DNA of 64,000 bases, taken from assembly GCA_002839445.1 (NCBI GenBank), contig PGYB01000001.1, positions 62,001-126,000 of the forward strand, written 5' to 3'. Below, piece after piece: positions 28,762 to 37,340 of the stretch. The stretch's first letter is position 1; each line of letters starts with the position of its first letter. The notes beneath the pieces were generated by a model, which saw nothing but the letters and a program-made list of their open reading frames with translations, was not told the DNA's origin and did no database searches. Origin of the DNA: Candidatus Riflebacteria bacterium HGW-Riflebacteria-1. Lineage in GTDB: Bacteria > Muiribacteriota > Ozemobacteria > Ozemobacterales > Ozemobacteraceae. The position numbers were made by a program, and so were the translations under genes.

Positions 28762-29193
28762 ATGACTAACACAGAGTATCCCATTGCCCGAAGAATGATG
28801 GCTGTGAATTTGTTCATTTACAGCATAGCTCTTGTTGTGACGGTCTGGCCAATATATTCAAAGAACTTTGCCGCTGAAAAAATCTCGGGAATAGTGGGAC
28901 TGAGCACCCTCCTGCTCTATCTTGTCGGCGGCGGAATTCTGTACTTAACCAGGCCCTTTTCAGGCAAACTGAACAGCGACCAGGTTATCATCTTTTACAG
29001 CGCGCTGCTTTTCACCTCGATCACCATCATCAAGTGGGCAGTGTTCTGGTATTGGAGCATCAACCCGATGCTATTGCCGGTAAAATACGAAAAATGGAAT
29101 CTGATACATGAGATGGTCAGCTTTGCAGTAGCAGGCGCCGGTGCTTATCTACCAATCATAATAAAGCAAAAACAGACCCAACAGAAGCCCTGA
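28762..29193 (+). CDS. Hypothetical four-helix membrane protein
   Basis: 143 residues with four hydrophobic segments (about 14-32, 43-62, 75-95 and 115-133) and a basic C-terminus. The short gap after selB suggests co-transcription but there is no strong ribosome binding site. No family is recognised. Confidence 0.5.
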   Translation: MTNTEYPIARRMMAVNLFIYSIALVVTVWPIYSKNFAAEKISGIVGLSTLLLYLVGGGILYLTRPFSGKLNSDQVIIFYSALLFTSITIIKWAVFWYWSINPMLLPVKYEKWNLIHEMVSFAVAGAGAYLPIIIKQKQTQQKP

Positions 29194-29319
29194 ATGGACT
29201 GTTTTCGTTATTCATTTTTCGGCCCGCTTCCTTGAGTTTCGCGGGATTCATGGATTAAAGGGTAATATGCCTTTGCCGAAAATCTTGAAACCTGCCGCAA
29301 CGAGCAGTCTGAGCCACAA

Positions 29320-30027
29320 TTACTTACGACCCGTTGACTGCTGGCGCTGAAAAGGTGTGCGTTTGAAAATTTCCAGCATTTCATCGAAAGTCTTGCCGGT
29401 CCCTGGAATTACAGTATCTGCAAGCGGGTGCTTTCCTTGGCCCATGGAAGGTGTCGCGCCACCACCAAATTCGCCTGCCAGCTTTTTTGCGCGGGCCGGG
29501 TCGGTCTTTTGCAGCTGCTCGAAATTCTGGCGGGCAAGTTTCAGGCATTCTCTGATCAGCGCCGACTGAGCCTCTCCATCAAGGGGTTTAAGCTCTGAAC
29601 TTTTTGCATAGGCCGTGATCGCGTCGGCAGTTCGGCCTTCTTTTGCAGCAAGCATTCCAAGCATATACCAGGCATCCGCATAGTCAGGGCGCAGACTGAC
29701 AGTCTTCTGCCAGGCCGTTCGCGCCTCTGCCGTCTCACCGCCGTTATACAGAGACATCCCGAGGTTATACCAGAGCGGCCCGTTATCCGGAATCAGCTCG
29801 ATAGCCTTTTTAAGCTCAACCACCGACTCCCGGTATTTCTTCTCGCGCCCAAGCGCCACCCCTCTTTTCATCAATTTCTCAGCCCTTGCAAACCTCTGCT
29901 CATAAGTTTCTGTAGACTTTGTGGCTGTATCAGGCAGCTGAACATCTTGCGCAAAAATGCTGCAACAGAAAACTATTAACATCAGCATTGGCAAAATAGC
30001 TCCTGATGACAATCTAATGCTATTCAT
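29320..30027 (-). CDS. Secreted TPR-repeat protein
   Basis: About 235 residues. ATG 30027 follows GGGGGAATT and opens a signal peptide (hydrophobic LPMLMLIVFCCSIFAQ). Three tetratricopeptide repeats follow (around residues 45-150), for example ALGREKKYRESVVELKKAIE and WYNLGMSLYNGGETAEARTA. The C-terminus is Gly-rich. It probably mediates protein contacts in the cell envelope. The frame to 30174 is discarded. No partner is evident. Confidence 0.7.
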   Translation of the reverse strand: MNSIRLSSGAILPMLMLIVFCCSIFAQDVQLPDTATKSTETYEQRFARAEKLMKRGVALGREKKYRESVVELKKAIELIPDNGPLWYNLGMSLYNGGETAEARTAWQKTVSLRPDYADAWYMLGMLAAKEGRTADAITAYAKSSELKPLDGEAQSALIRECLKLARQNFEQLQKTDPARAKKLAGEFGGGATPSMGQGKHPLADTVIPGTGKTFDEMLEIFKRTPFQRQQSTGRK

Positions 30028-30228
30028 AATTCCCCCTATCAAGGCTCGGCTGACGTTGTTGAGATAAATCACTTTGCCGACTGCTGCTGAGACTTTCACA
30101 AAAAGAACAGCCTGCACGGGGTGCCTGATGCCAGGCAGGGATAAAGAAACAAAGTCTGCTTGCCGCATCTGCATAATAATACTTTGCTGACTATCTCTGT
30201 AAGCAAATCTTATCAGAATGCCGCGCTA

Positions 30229-31008
30229 TCAGCAATCTATTGATCTGGCTTCAGAAGAAAGTTGTTCGACCTGTCGATAGAGGTTATGAATGTCGGTGAG
30301 CAAGCCAAGGCCGGTCAAACCGGATACTTCGTAAACCAGGGTGCGAGCGGCCTGAACCGATTCGACGCGGGGAATCAGAACTATAGCACTGCCATCGTGC
30401 AGCTGCATTAGCACTTCGCAAGCTGGGTTTGCCGGGTCGTCTGCATCGGCTGCCGGAGTGAGAGTGGCTGTTTTGAGTATTCTAATTTCGAGACCGGCAG
30501 CATCTGAAACATGATAAACCTGGGTGCGTCGCAGTTCAAACCATGGAAAAAGATTTTCTATGGTGATCATCTGGTCGAAAGCATCGAATCGAACCTTGCG
30601 CCAGGCATCACGCACGTATTTGTATAATGTCACTGCGGCCAGCACGCGAAGCAGATTGAGAAAGATGGTAAAAAACAGCATGAATCCTTCGAACGGGTCG
30701 CGAATAAGCGCATGCATGCTGATGCCGGTAGATATGAGCAGCGGCACCGCAAGACAGAGTGAAAGAATCGCCATCAGATAAAACAGCAGACCGCGCTCAA
30801 AAAAGATTTTAAAACCGCGGTCAGGAGTTTCTTCAAACGCGAAAGTATGCTGCCAGACGCGCGCCTGCACCCGAACGGCTGCCGGGTATTCATGCGTTCG
30901 CGCAATTCCGCTGTTGTTGTTCTTATCATCCATGTCTGGTGGTGGAGCAAAGATTGTGCCAGGAGCCTCAGCGCTGATTCCGGCAGAGTATATCAGAACT
31001 GCATTCAA
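30229..31008 (-). CDS. Hypothetical membrane protein
   Basis: 259 residues with two hydrophobic helices in the middle (about 75-95 and 105-130), a basic cytoplasmic stretch and a C-terminal soluble domain of about 110 residues. A later ATG at 30933 (MDDKNNNSG) is an equally good start. Neither has a clear ribosome binding site. The arrangement resembles the hypothetical protein at 5554. No function is assigned. Confidence 0.5.
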   Translation of the reverse strand: MNAVLIYSAGISAEAPGTIFAPPPDMDDKNNNSGIARTHEYPAAVRVQARVWQHTFAFEETPDRGFKIFFERGLLFYLMAILSLCLAVPLLISTGISMHALIRDPFEGFMLFFTIFLNLLRVLAAVTLYKYVRDAWRKVRFDAFDQMITIENLFPWFELRRTQVYHVSDAAGLEIRILKTATLTPAADADDPANPACEVLMQLHDGSAIVLIPRVESVQAARTLVYEVSGLTGLGLLTDIHNLYRQVEQLSSEARSIDC

Positions 31009-31246
31009 CCAGCCGCATAATTGCGCGACAAAATTGTCACGCTTTGCAGCTTTTTGTCATAAGTGTCTATTTGCGTCTGACATATGACAGAATCAGTTAT
31101 AAAAATAGCAGGTCTGCGATTCTGCGTTAATCGTTTAATCTGCGGATTCTCCCCTCGCGAGATTTGTCTTTGTTTCGGCTTTCTGTAGCTGACTTTACAG
31201 CCTGGGAACAGTTGTAGCGAATGAGGTGGAAATAAAGTCGGGCTCA

Positions 31247-31262
31247 TGGTATTTTGGCTGCA
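31247..31262 (+). promoter_or_regulatory. Possible sigma-54 (-24/-12) promoter of glnA
   Basis: TGGTATTTTGGCTGCA fits the TGGYRYR-N4-TTGCW consensus with two mismatches, 50 bp upstream of the glutamine synthetase start. Nitrogen genes often use sigma-54, but the match is only fair. Confidence 0.25.
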
Positions 31263-31312
31263 GAAACCCGCACAAAAGGGTCAATCACTACGCGCAGGAA
31301 TGGAGAAGATAA

Positions 31313-32812
31313 ATGTCTGACGAAATCAAACTTAATCCTAACAGGGTAGCGAGTTTTCTTAACAAAAAGCCGGAAGATTTTACCAAGAAAGATATCATGC
31401 ACTTTGTCGAAAAGAACGATATCAAAATGGTTAATTTTCGCTACATCGGCGGCGACGGCAAACTCAAGCTGCTCAACTTTGTCATCAACGACCGCAAATA
31501 TCTCGATAAAATACTGACCTGCGGCGAACGCGTCGACGGCTCAAGCCTGTTTTCGTATATCGACCCAAGTTCGAGCGACCTCTACGTCGTGCCGCGCTAC
31601 AAAACAGCCTTCGTTAACCCGTTCACCGAGATTCCCACGCTCGACATTCTCTGTTCATACTACGACAAGCACGGTGAAGCGCTCGGCATCGGGCCGGCGA
31701 ACATCCTGAAAAAGGCCCACAAAACCTTGCAGGAAAAGACCGGCATGCAGCTCGAAGCCCTCGGCGAACTTGAATACTACGTTTCTTCCGAACTCGACAA
31801 AATCTACACGATTACACCGCAGAAGGGCTATCACGAATCGCACCCCTTCGCAAAATGGGAAATGGTCAGAATCGAAGCGATGAAGGCCATTTCCGAAATG
31901 GGTGGTCGCATCAAATACGGTCATTCTGAAGTCGGCAACATCGTGTCTGGAGACTGGGAATACGTTCAGCACGAAATCGAATTTCTGCCGGTCAACGTCG
32001 AAGACGCTGCTGACCAGCTGGTCATCGCCAAATGGGCGATCCGCGAAATCGCCTACAAATATGGTCTCGAAATCAGTTTCGCGCCCAAAATCATTGTCGG
32101 CCACGCCGGCAGCGGTATGCACATTCACGCCCGCCTGGTCAAAGATGGCAAAAACATGATGGTCGATGAAAAAGGCAGTCTCAACGATACCGCCAAAAAG
32201 ATGATCGGCGGCTGGCTTGAGATGGCACCTTCGATCACCGCCTTCGGCAACATGGTGCCAACTTCGTTTCTGCGCCTGGTTCCGCATCAGGAAGCCCCGA
32301 CCAACATCTGCTGGGGCGACAGCAACCGCTCAGTTCTTGTGCGCGTTCCGCTTGGCTGGAAGGGCGTCAGCAACATGATCTTCGACGCCAACCCTCAGGA
32401 ACCCAAAAACAACGATGTCGACCCGATGAGCAACCAGACGGTGGAACTGCGCAGCGCCGACGGCTCAGCCAATTCGCACCTGCTGCTCGCGGCCATGACC
32501 ACTGCTGCCCTGCGCGGCCTCGAAAATCCCGATTCTCTCAAAATCGCTGAAAAGCTCTATGTCCGCGGCGATGTCGGCAAACTGCAGAAAGAACTCAATC
32601 TGCCGCAGCTGCCGTCTTCATGCTTTGACGCAGGCGAACAACTACTCAAAGCCCGCGACCTCTATGAAAAGCACGAAATCTTCCCGCCGGCAATCATCGA
32701 AGGTGTTGCCAAAACCCTGCAGTCATTTAACGACAAAGATCTCAGCGAAAAACTCTTCGGCGACGGCGACGCGCTGATGAACGTAGTCAAAAAATACCTG
32801 CACTGCGGCTGA
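31313..32812 (+). CDS. glnA: Glutamine synthetase
   Basis: 499 residues. The beta-grasp domain (about 28-120) is followed by the catalytic domain with metal- and substrate-binding motifs: ALGELEYYV, GHAGSGMHIHARL, NICWGDSNRSVLVRVP and VELRSADGSANSHLLLAAM. It condenses glutamate and ammonia with ATP. The NLYDLPPEE-like adenylylation loop of type I-beta enzymes is not seen, so regulation is probably of another type. GGAG precedes ATG 31313. A terminator follows. Confidence 0.85.
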   Translation: MSDEIKLNPNRVASFLNKKPEDFTKKDIMHFVEKNDIKMVNFRYIGGDGKLKLLNFVINDRKYLDKILTCGERVDGSSLFSYIDPSSSDLYVVPRYKTAFVNPFTEIPTLDILCSYYDKHGEALGIGPANILKKAHKTLQEKTGMQLEALGELEYYVSSELDKIYTITPQKGYHESHPFAKWEMVRIEAMKAISEMGGRIKYGHSEVGNIVSGDWEYVQHEIEFLPVNVEDAADQLVIAKWAIREIAYKYGLEISFAPKIIVGHAGSGMHIHARLVKDGKNMMVDEKGSLNDTAKKMIGGWLEMAPSITAFGNMVPTSFLRLVPHQEAPTNICWGDSNRSVLVRVPLGWKGVSNMIFDANPQEPKNNDVDPMSNQTVELRSADGSANSHLLLAAMTTAALRGLENPDSLKIAEKLYVRGDVGKLQKELNLPQLPSSCFDAGEQLLKARDLYEKHEIFPPAIIEGVAKTLQSFNDKDLSEKLFGDGDALMNVVKKYLHCG

Positions 32813-32875
32813 CCCGGGCACTTAATGCTGCGCAGCCCGAACAGGCTGCAGCACCGCAAGCAAGCGTAAACAAAG

Positions 32876-32911
32876 GGGCTGTCTCATAGGAATATGAAAC
32901 AGCCCTTTTTT
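32876..32911 (+). terminator. Terminator after glnA
   Basis: GGGCTGTCTCATA pairs with TATGAAACAGCCC (one mismatch) followed by six T. Confidence 0.9.
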
Positions 32912-32931
32912 CAAGTAACATGTCACCTTAA

Positions 32932-32970
32932 AACGAAGCAATCTCTTTATCAGAGATTGCTTCGTTGTTT
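32932..32970. terminator. Second, likely bidirectional terminator
   Basis: A perfect 15-bp inverted repeat (AACGAAGCAATCTCT and its complement) with a 5-base loop. Short T-runs occur on both sides, so it may serve glnA and the convergent molbindin gene. The stem is unusually long and AT-balanced. Confidence 0.65.
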
Positions 32971-33107
32971 TGCTTCAGGCCAGACATTGTCATAAATCGT
33001 ATCGATTAGGATTACGAGAACCGCTGCGCTGAGCACGACTATAAAGACCGCGTGTGACAGGCAGCACATCGCGATTAAAACATACCAGGACCGGAAGTAT
33101 CAGCAAA

Positions 33108-33317
33108 TCACTCTTTGACAGGCAGCACGTGGATAGCCTTGATGACGAGATATACTTCGTCGTTCGGCTTGAGTCCGAGCTCTTCGGCTGATTCGGTAGT
33201 AAGCACCGAAGACATTACAGCCGGGTCGGTCACGTCGAATTTAACCAGCGACATGACATCGCCCTTCTTAACCGACTTTACCCTTGCTTTGATAAGATTT
33301 CTGGCACCATATTTCAT
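33108..33317 (-). CDS. Molbindin (Mop/TOBE) molybdate-binding protein
   Basis: 69 residues, a single Mop domain (MKYGARNLIKARVKSVKKGD, then SLVKFDVTDP and LGLKPNDEVYLVIKA). Mop proteins bind molybdate or tungstate as oligomers for storage and homeostasis. Molybdenum or tungsten supply suits the formate dehydrogenase encoded here. ATG 33317 follows AGGAG; the frame to 33407 reads into the upstream gene. It is 28 bp behind the TudS-like gene and probably in one operon. Confidence 0.9.
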   Translation of the reverse strand: MKYGARNLIKARVKSVKKGDVMSLVKFDVTDPAVMSSVLTTESAEELGLKPNDEVYLVIKAIHVLPVKE

Positions 33318-33345
33318 TGTTACTCTCCTGAACAGACATTTATGA

Positions 33346-33846
33346 CTACTTTTCGCTGATGGCCGAGAGAGTGGCGCTGATGCCCTTTTCAGCCAGCATC
33401 TCAACAAAAACTTCCATCATGATACCCCGGCCGCTGATTTCACGCAAATTATTGTGCTGCCGCGCGGCATCGTCCATTTCGCCGCCGCAGTAACCGGCGC
33501 AGGTCAAGTTTACGCCGCAGCTCGGGCTGCCGTCGACGCCGACGATTTCCTCTATGGCATAGCCGTTGGCGAGGTAATCCTCGATCTGCTGCATATACGG
33601 CTGCAGAATATTGCGGCAATGGCTGCGGTAAAACGGCGTATCATACTGCTCTCGCGTCATTCCCCAGCGCTTCAGCCCAAGGAAAGTTGTCTCGGGGCAT
33701 GGCAGCTGAATTATGCCGCTGCCGCGTCGAATGTGCCCGCAGACAAGCTCTTCGAGCGCGCCGGCATACTGCGCCAGCCCGACAACCTTTGCGTTCGAAT
33801 TCAAAATACAATGCGCCAGCAGAACCAGCCTTTTACTTCGCTTCAT
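33346..33846 (-). CDS. TudS-related (DUF523-like) putative desulfidase
   Basis: 166 residues. Cysteines in AHCILN, QLPCPE and SPSCGVNLTC match the DUF523/TudS pattern, a [4Fe-4S] protein family that removes sulfur from thiouracil in characterised members. This sequence resembles the CD3072-type subgroup, whose substrate is unknown. GGTGAGGTG precedes ATG 33846. The pairing with molbindin could point to a sulfur-related step in cofactor chemistry, but that is speculative. Confidence 0.75.
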   Translation of the reverse strand: MKRSKRLVLLAHCILNSNAKVVGLAQYAGALEELVCGHIRRGSGIIQLPCPETTFLGLKRWGMTREQYDTPFYRSHCRNILQPYMQQIEDYLANGYAIEEIVGVDGSPSCGVNLTCAGYCGGEMDDAARQHNNLREISGRGIMMEVFVEMLAEKGISATLSAISEK

Positions 33847-34100
33847 AACACCTCACCACCCATCGAATAGCTTTTGCGGCCACCCGGGCCGGTAATGCAA
33901 CTTTCGCAGCTGCGACTAACCCAATGCAAAAAACGTTCGCCGAATTCCGTTTTAGTTAAAAACCAAGTGTCAAACAGACAGATTTGCATAACCCGGAACA
34001 TTATTTCAATCATCGATCAATTCCTAGCCTTCTCATCAGATGGCGCTATGATAGCAGAGTTTCCCGAATTCTGCCCAGCCGTTCATCTGCCGACTGCGTG

Positions 34101-35468
34101 TCACTCCTTAATCTTTTCTTCTACGACTACCGCTTGCGCCACCAGAACCGGACTCAGAAATTCATTATGACCTGATTCCTCTGCGTCGCGAACTTCCTGT
34201 TCGCTTCCCTCAAGATCTCGGCAATATGTCTCGCGCATGGCGACAGCTGCGAGTGCAGCCGCAAAACTGGCGGCCAGAAACACTATAAAACCGTGATGAA
34301 AAGCCGCATCTGAATAAACACGAACGCCATCCAGGAGTTTTCCATCCCAGCCTTTCTCCAGCAGATAGCCAATGAGCGATTGAATCACACCGGCCCCCAG
34401 AATACCACCGTTTGCTGTGGCAATTGCCAGGCCCGAGGCACTTGCAGGATTAGATTCCTTGACCACAGTAAGACTAAGAATGTTTGCAGAAGCAGCTACA
34501 CATGCCAGAGTAATAAAAATTACCGCAAGAGTTTCCGGGACAGGGCCACCCGGCCAAAAAACGATGAGACCCCACATGAGAACCGAAAATACTGAGCAAA
34601 AAACCATAAGAGGTTTGCGCTTGCCCAGCCAGCGATCCGAGAGGGCTCCCACTACAAACGCCCCAACAGTGTAGAGAATTGACACTACCAGCATGGTGTT
34701 AGCCGCCTTGATTCGTGTCCACCCATAAACCTGCATGAAATATGGGACCCCCCACAAACCAACGAAAGCCACATAACCGCCAAAGAGACTGAAATGGACA
34801 AGAAACCCAAGCCAGGTCTGGCGATTTCCCCATACAATCGGAATAAGCTGCCGGATGGTCTGAAGTGTCTTTTTAAAATTAACCGGCTCTTCTGGCTGAG
34901 TTTTCTTTTCTTCTGGTTTGTCTGCTGCAAAAAACCAGATCAAAAATGCAATTATGAGACTTGCTGCCGCGCTGATTAAAAATGGCGTGCGCCACCCCCA
35001 AAACTGTACCGCTGCAGCCAGTGGCGTCGTTGCAATAATAGTTCCGAGGGTGCCAACTACAGCCAGCAAACCCGACATCGTCGCGAATTCATTTGGGCGA
35101 AACCAGACTGATTGGGCTTTCATGGCGCAGACAAAAGGTGTCGCAACGCCGATTCCAATCAGAAAGCGACCAAGAAATGCCAGGTTGTAAGTTGGAGCCA
35201 TTGCAAAAATTAGAGACCCCAGCGCAATCATAAGCGACCCTGCAGCTGCAACCCGACGCGGGCCGATTGCGTCTGCAGCAGCTCCTACCGGTATTTGCAA
35301 AGCCATATAAACATAAAAATACACCGAAGCCAGGCCGCCGATTGCACTTGCGCCAACGGCGAATTCAGACATAAGAAAATCTGCAACCACACCCGGGGCA
35401 ATCCGGTGAAAAAAAGAAATGATGTACGAACTGCTTAAAACTATCCAGACAAGCCAACGATAAGACAT
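34101..35468 (-). CDS. MFS transporter behind a fluoride riboswitch
   Basis: 455 residues with about 12 membrane helices. The MFS motif A is present as VGAAADAIGPRR after helix 2 and as GALSDRWLGKRKP in the middle. A long loop (about 200-235) splits the halves and the C-terminus is acidic. ATG 35468 follows AGGAG; the upstream TTG at 35555 is not needed. The leader carries a fluoride riboswitch, so the transporter is probably induced by fluoride, although it is neither CrcB/Fluc nor a CLC-F exporter. Substrate unknown. Confidence 0.85.
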   Translation of the reverse strand: MSYRWLVWIVLSSSYIISFFHRIAPGVVADFLMSEFAVGASAIGGLASVYFYVYMALQIPVGAAADAIGPRRVAAAGSLMIALGSLIFAMAPTYNLAFLGRFLIGIGVATPFVCAMKAQSVWFRPNEFATMSGLLAVVGTLGTIIATTPLAAAVQFWGWRTPFLISAAASLIIAFLIWFFAADKPEEKKTQPEEPVNFKKTLQTIRQLIPIVWGNRQTWLGFLVHFSLFGGYVAFVGLWGVPYFMQVYGWTRIKAANTMLVVSILYTVGAFVVGALSDRWLGKRKPLMVFCSVFSVLMWGLIVFWPGGPVPETLAVIFITLACVAASANILSLTVVKESNPASASGLAIATANGGILGAGVIQSLIGYLLEKGWDGKLLDGVRVYSDAAFHHGFIVFLAASFAAALAAVAMRETYCRDLEGSEQEVRDAEESGHNEFLSPVLVAQAVVVEEKIKE

Positions 35469-35523
35469 TATGCGCTCCTGTAATACGATAGAATAACTAA
35501 TTTGATAATTGAGAATAGGAGGA

Positions 35524-35562
35524 TTACAAAGGAAAAGAAAAACGAAAAGCGCCAAAAACCAT
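35524..35562 (-). CDS. Possible 12-codon upstream ORF in the MFS leader
   Basis: ATG 35562 lies about 8 bases after CAGGAG and encodes MVFGAFRFSFPL before TAA. It falls between the riboswitch and the transporter start. It may couple translation to the riboswitch, or may be chance. Confidence 0.3.
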   Translation of the reverse strand: MVFGAFRFSFPL

Positions 35563-35588
35563 AAGAACGACTCCTGTATTTTCGGAAA

Positions 35589-35679
35589 GGAAGTCTCACT
35601 GGCAGACTTCTACCCGGTAAAATCTGGTAGAAGTCATTAGCCTGGTTTGGCGCTTATGGGGGACTTCATCCCCTGATGC
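35589..35679 (-). promoter_or_regulatory. Fluoride (crcB-type) riboswitch
   Basis: The minus strand reads GGGG-ATGAAGT-CCCCC (P1), CATAAGCGCC, a short P2 (GCC/GGC) and GGCTAATGACTTCTACC. The GATG...TAATGAC-TCTACC pattern and the pseudoknot GAAGT/ACTTC match the known Bacillus and Thermotoga fluoride aptamers almost base for base. The pseudoknot strand can instead pair in a 10-bp hairpin (GACTTCTACC with GGTAGAAGTC), as in the B. cereus switch. No U-run follows, so the expression platform may not be a simple terminator. Confidence 0.93.
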
Positions 35680-35773
35680 AAAAAATGTTAACAAAGGCAA
35701 ACAGCAAAGTCAACAGGTAGCATCATTGAAACAAAACAATCGGGCTGATTAACAGGATGGCAAGATGGGCACA

Positions 35774-35811
35774 CATAAAAAAGCCCGGCTGACAGGAATG
35801 TCAGCCGGGCT
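35774..35811 (-). terminator. Terminator of the oxalate/formate-family transporter
   Basis: A perfect 13-bp stem (AGCCCGGCTGACA and its complement) with a 4-base loop and six T on the minus strand, 20 bp after the stop codon. Confidence 0.95.
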
Positions 35812-35831
35812 CGAACTAATGGTTCTAGAGA

Positions 35832-37208
35832 TTATGCTTTGGCAGCCTCTTCTACTTCCTTGTGGCCGGCATCGAATTTTTCGTTGCCGATAAGGAAGGA
35901 CAGAATAAGGCCTACAGCGAGAACGCCGGCGCCAGCCCAGAAAGTGTAAAGAGAGGCCTGTGCCGGGAATTTATCCTTGATAATACCGGCAAACTGCGGG
36001 CCTACGATACCAGCTGCTGACCAGGCGGTGAGAATGATACCATAAACGGTAGGCATCATCTTGGCACCATACACATCTAGAACAAACGATGGCATTGTAC
36101 CGAATCCGCCACCGTAGCAGAGCAGAATGTAACAGAACAGCAGACCAAAGATCCAGGGGTTACCAACATAAGCAAGGGCTACGAAAACCAGGATCTGAGT
36201 GCCCACGAGCAGGCGGAAAGCCTGAACGCGACCGATTTTGTCGGAGAGACCGCCCCAGAAAAATCTGCCCAGGCCGTTGAACAATGAAGTAATCCCGATC
36301 AGAGTTGCGCCGAATCCGGCCAAAATCTTGATAAGGTCATTCAGCTGAGCCGTTTGTTCTGCTGTTGGAGCTGCAAGAGCTTTAAGTTCTCGAACAACGC
36401 CATACTGCGCATCACTGCTGATATAAAGGTCCTGAAGGAGCGGTGACTGGAATCCGATAATCGCGATACCTGCGGTAATATTGCAAAAGAAAATCAACCA
36501 CATGATGATGAACTTCTTCGACATGATGTAGGTCAAGGTCGGGTGAATTACTTCTTCCATAGCCTTACCAGTTGCAGAAACCGGTGCCGGAGGAGGAGTA
36601 AAGCCTTCTGGAACGTAACCGGCCGGTGGGTTTTTCATAAATGAACCGATCGGAATAGTCAGGACCAGAAAAATGACGCCAAGATAGGCGAATACCATCA
36701 TAACGTTGCCCTGGGTGTATTCCATAAGCATTGGCGCGAAAATTTTGGACATCAGAAGAGCGCCGAGACCAAAGCCCATAACGACCATACCAGTGATGAA
36801 ACCCTTTTTATCAGGGAACCACTTGGCACAGGTCGCAACCGGAGTAACATATCCGAGGCCGAGACCCGAACCGCCGATTAAGCCGTAACCGATGTAAAGA
36901 AGAACCAGCGAATGAACGTTAAGAGCATAAGCTCCGAGAAGATAGCCGATGCCAAACAGTGCACCACCACCCATGGCCAACTTGGTCGGGCCATACTTCG
37001 CCAGGTTAATGCCACCCCATGCTGCTGCCAGACCCAGTGCGCAGATTGCAGTACTAAAAGCACCGGCAACTGCTGCATTACTCCAGCCGAATCCATCTAC
37101 CAATGGCTTCTGAAAATAGCTCCAGGCATAAACGGTACCGAGACACATCTGAAGCAGTGTGCCCATGATGGCGATCAGCCAACGATTGTGGGTCTTCTCT
37201 GAACTCAT
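35832..37208 (-). CDS. Oxalate/formate antiporter (OFA) family MFS transporter
   Basis: 458 residues, 12 hydrophobic helices. The N-terminus (IAIMGTLLQMCLGTVYAWS), LGYVTPVATCAKWFPDKKGF and the YGGGFGTMPSF segment are typical of the OxlT family. Members exchange carboxylates such as oxalate, formate, lactate or pyruvate. Its position next to fdhD/mobA and the FDH genes makes formate a plausible substrate, but this rests on context. ATG 37208 follows CAGGAG. The gene diverges from fdhD. Confidence 0.85.
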   Translation of the reverse strand: MSSEKTHNRWLIAIMGTLLQMCLGTVYAWSYFQKPLVDGFGWSNAAVAGAFSTAICALGLAAAWGGINLAKYGPTKLAMGGGALFGIGYLLGAYALNVHSLVLLYIGYGLIGGSGLGLGYVTPVATCAKWFPDKKGFITGMVVMGFGLGALLMSKIFAPMLMEYTQGNVMMVFAYLGVIFLVLTIPIGSFMKNPPAGYVPEGFTPPPAPVSATGKAMEEVIHPTLTYIMSKKFIIMWLIFFCNITAGIAIIGFQSPLLQDLYISSDAQYGVVRELKALAAPTAEQTAQLNDLIKILAGFGATLIGITSLFNGLGRFFWGGLSDKIGRVQAFRLLVGTQILVFVALAYVGNPWIFGLLFCYILLCYGGGFGTMPSFVLDVYGAKMMPTVYGIILTAWSAAGIVGPQFAGIIKDKFPAQASLYTFWAGAGVLAVGLILSFLIGNEKFDAGHKEVEEAAKA

Positions 37209-37340
37209 GTCGTCATCTCCTGCAAATTTAACATTATCAACTCAAAATAATTTGAACTTGAACGGGCACGAGTGTATCATCTTGTTACTTTTTTCGCAAA
37301 CTATATTTTCACAGCTCACAAAGTAGTATTATACTAAAAT

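Noticed and set aside
31655..32287. Long minus-strand reading frame opposite glnA
   Set aside because: Mirror frame of a conserved enzyme, without a ribosome binding site or recognisable domain.
37300..37320. Rex site between the transporter and fdhD
   Set aside because: TTCACA and TCACAA occur as a direct repeat, not as the inverted repeat that Rex needs.
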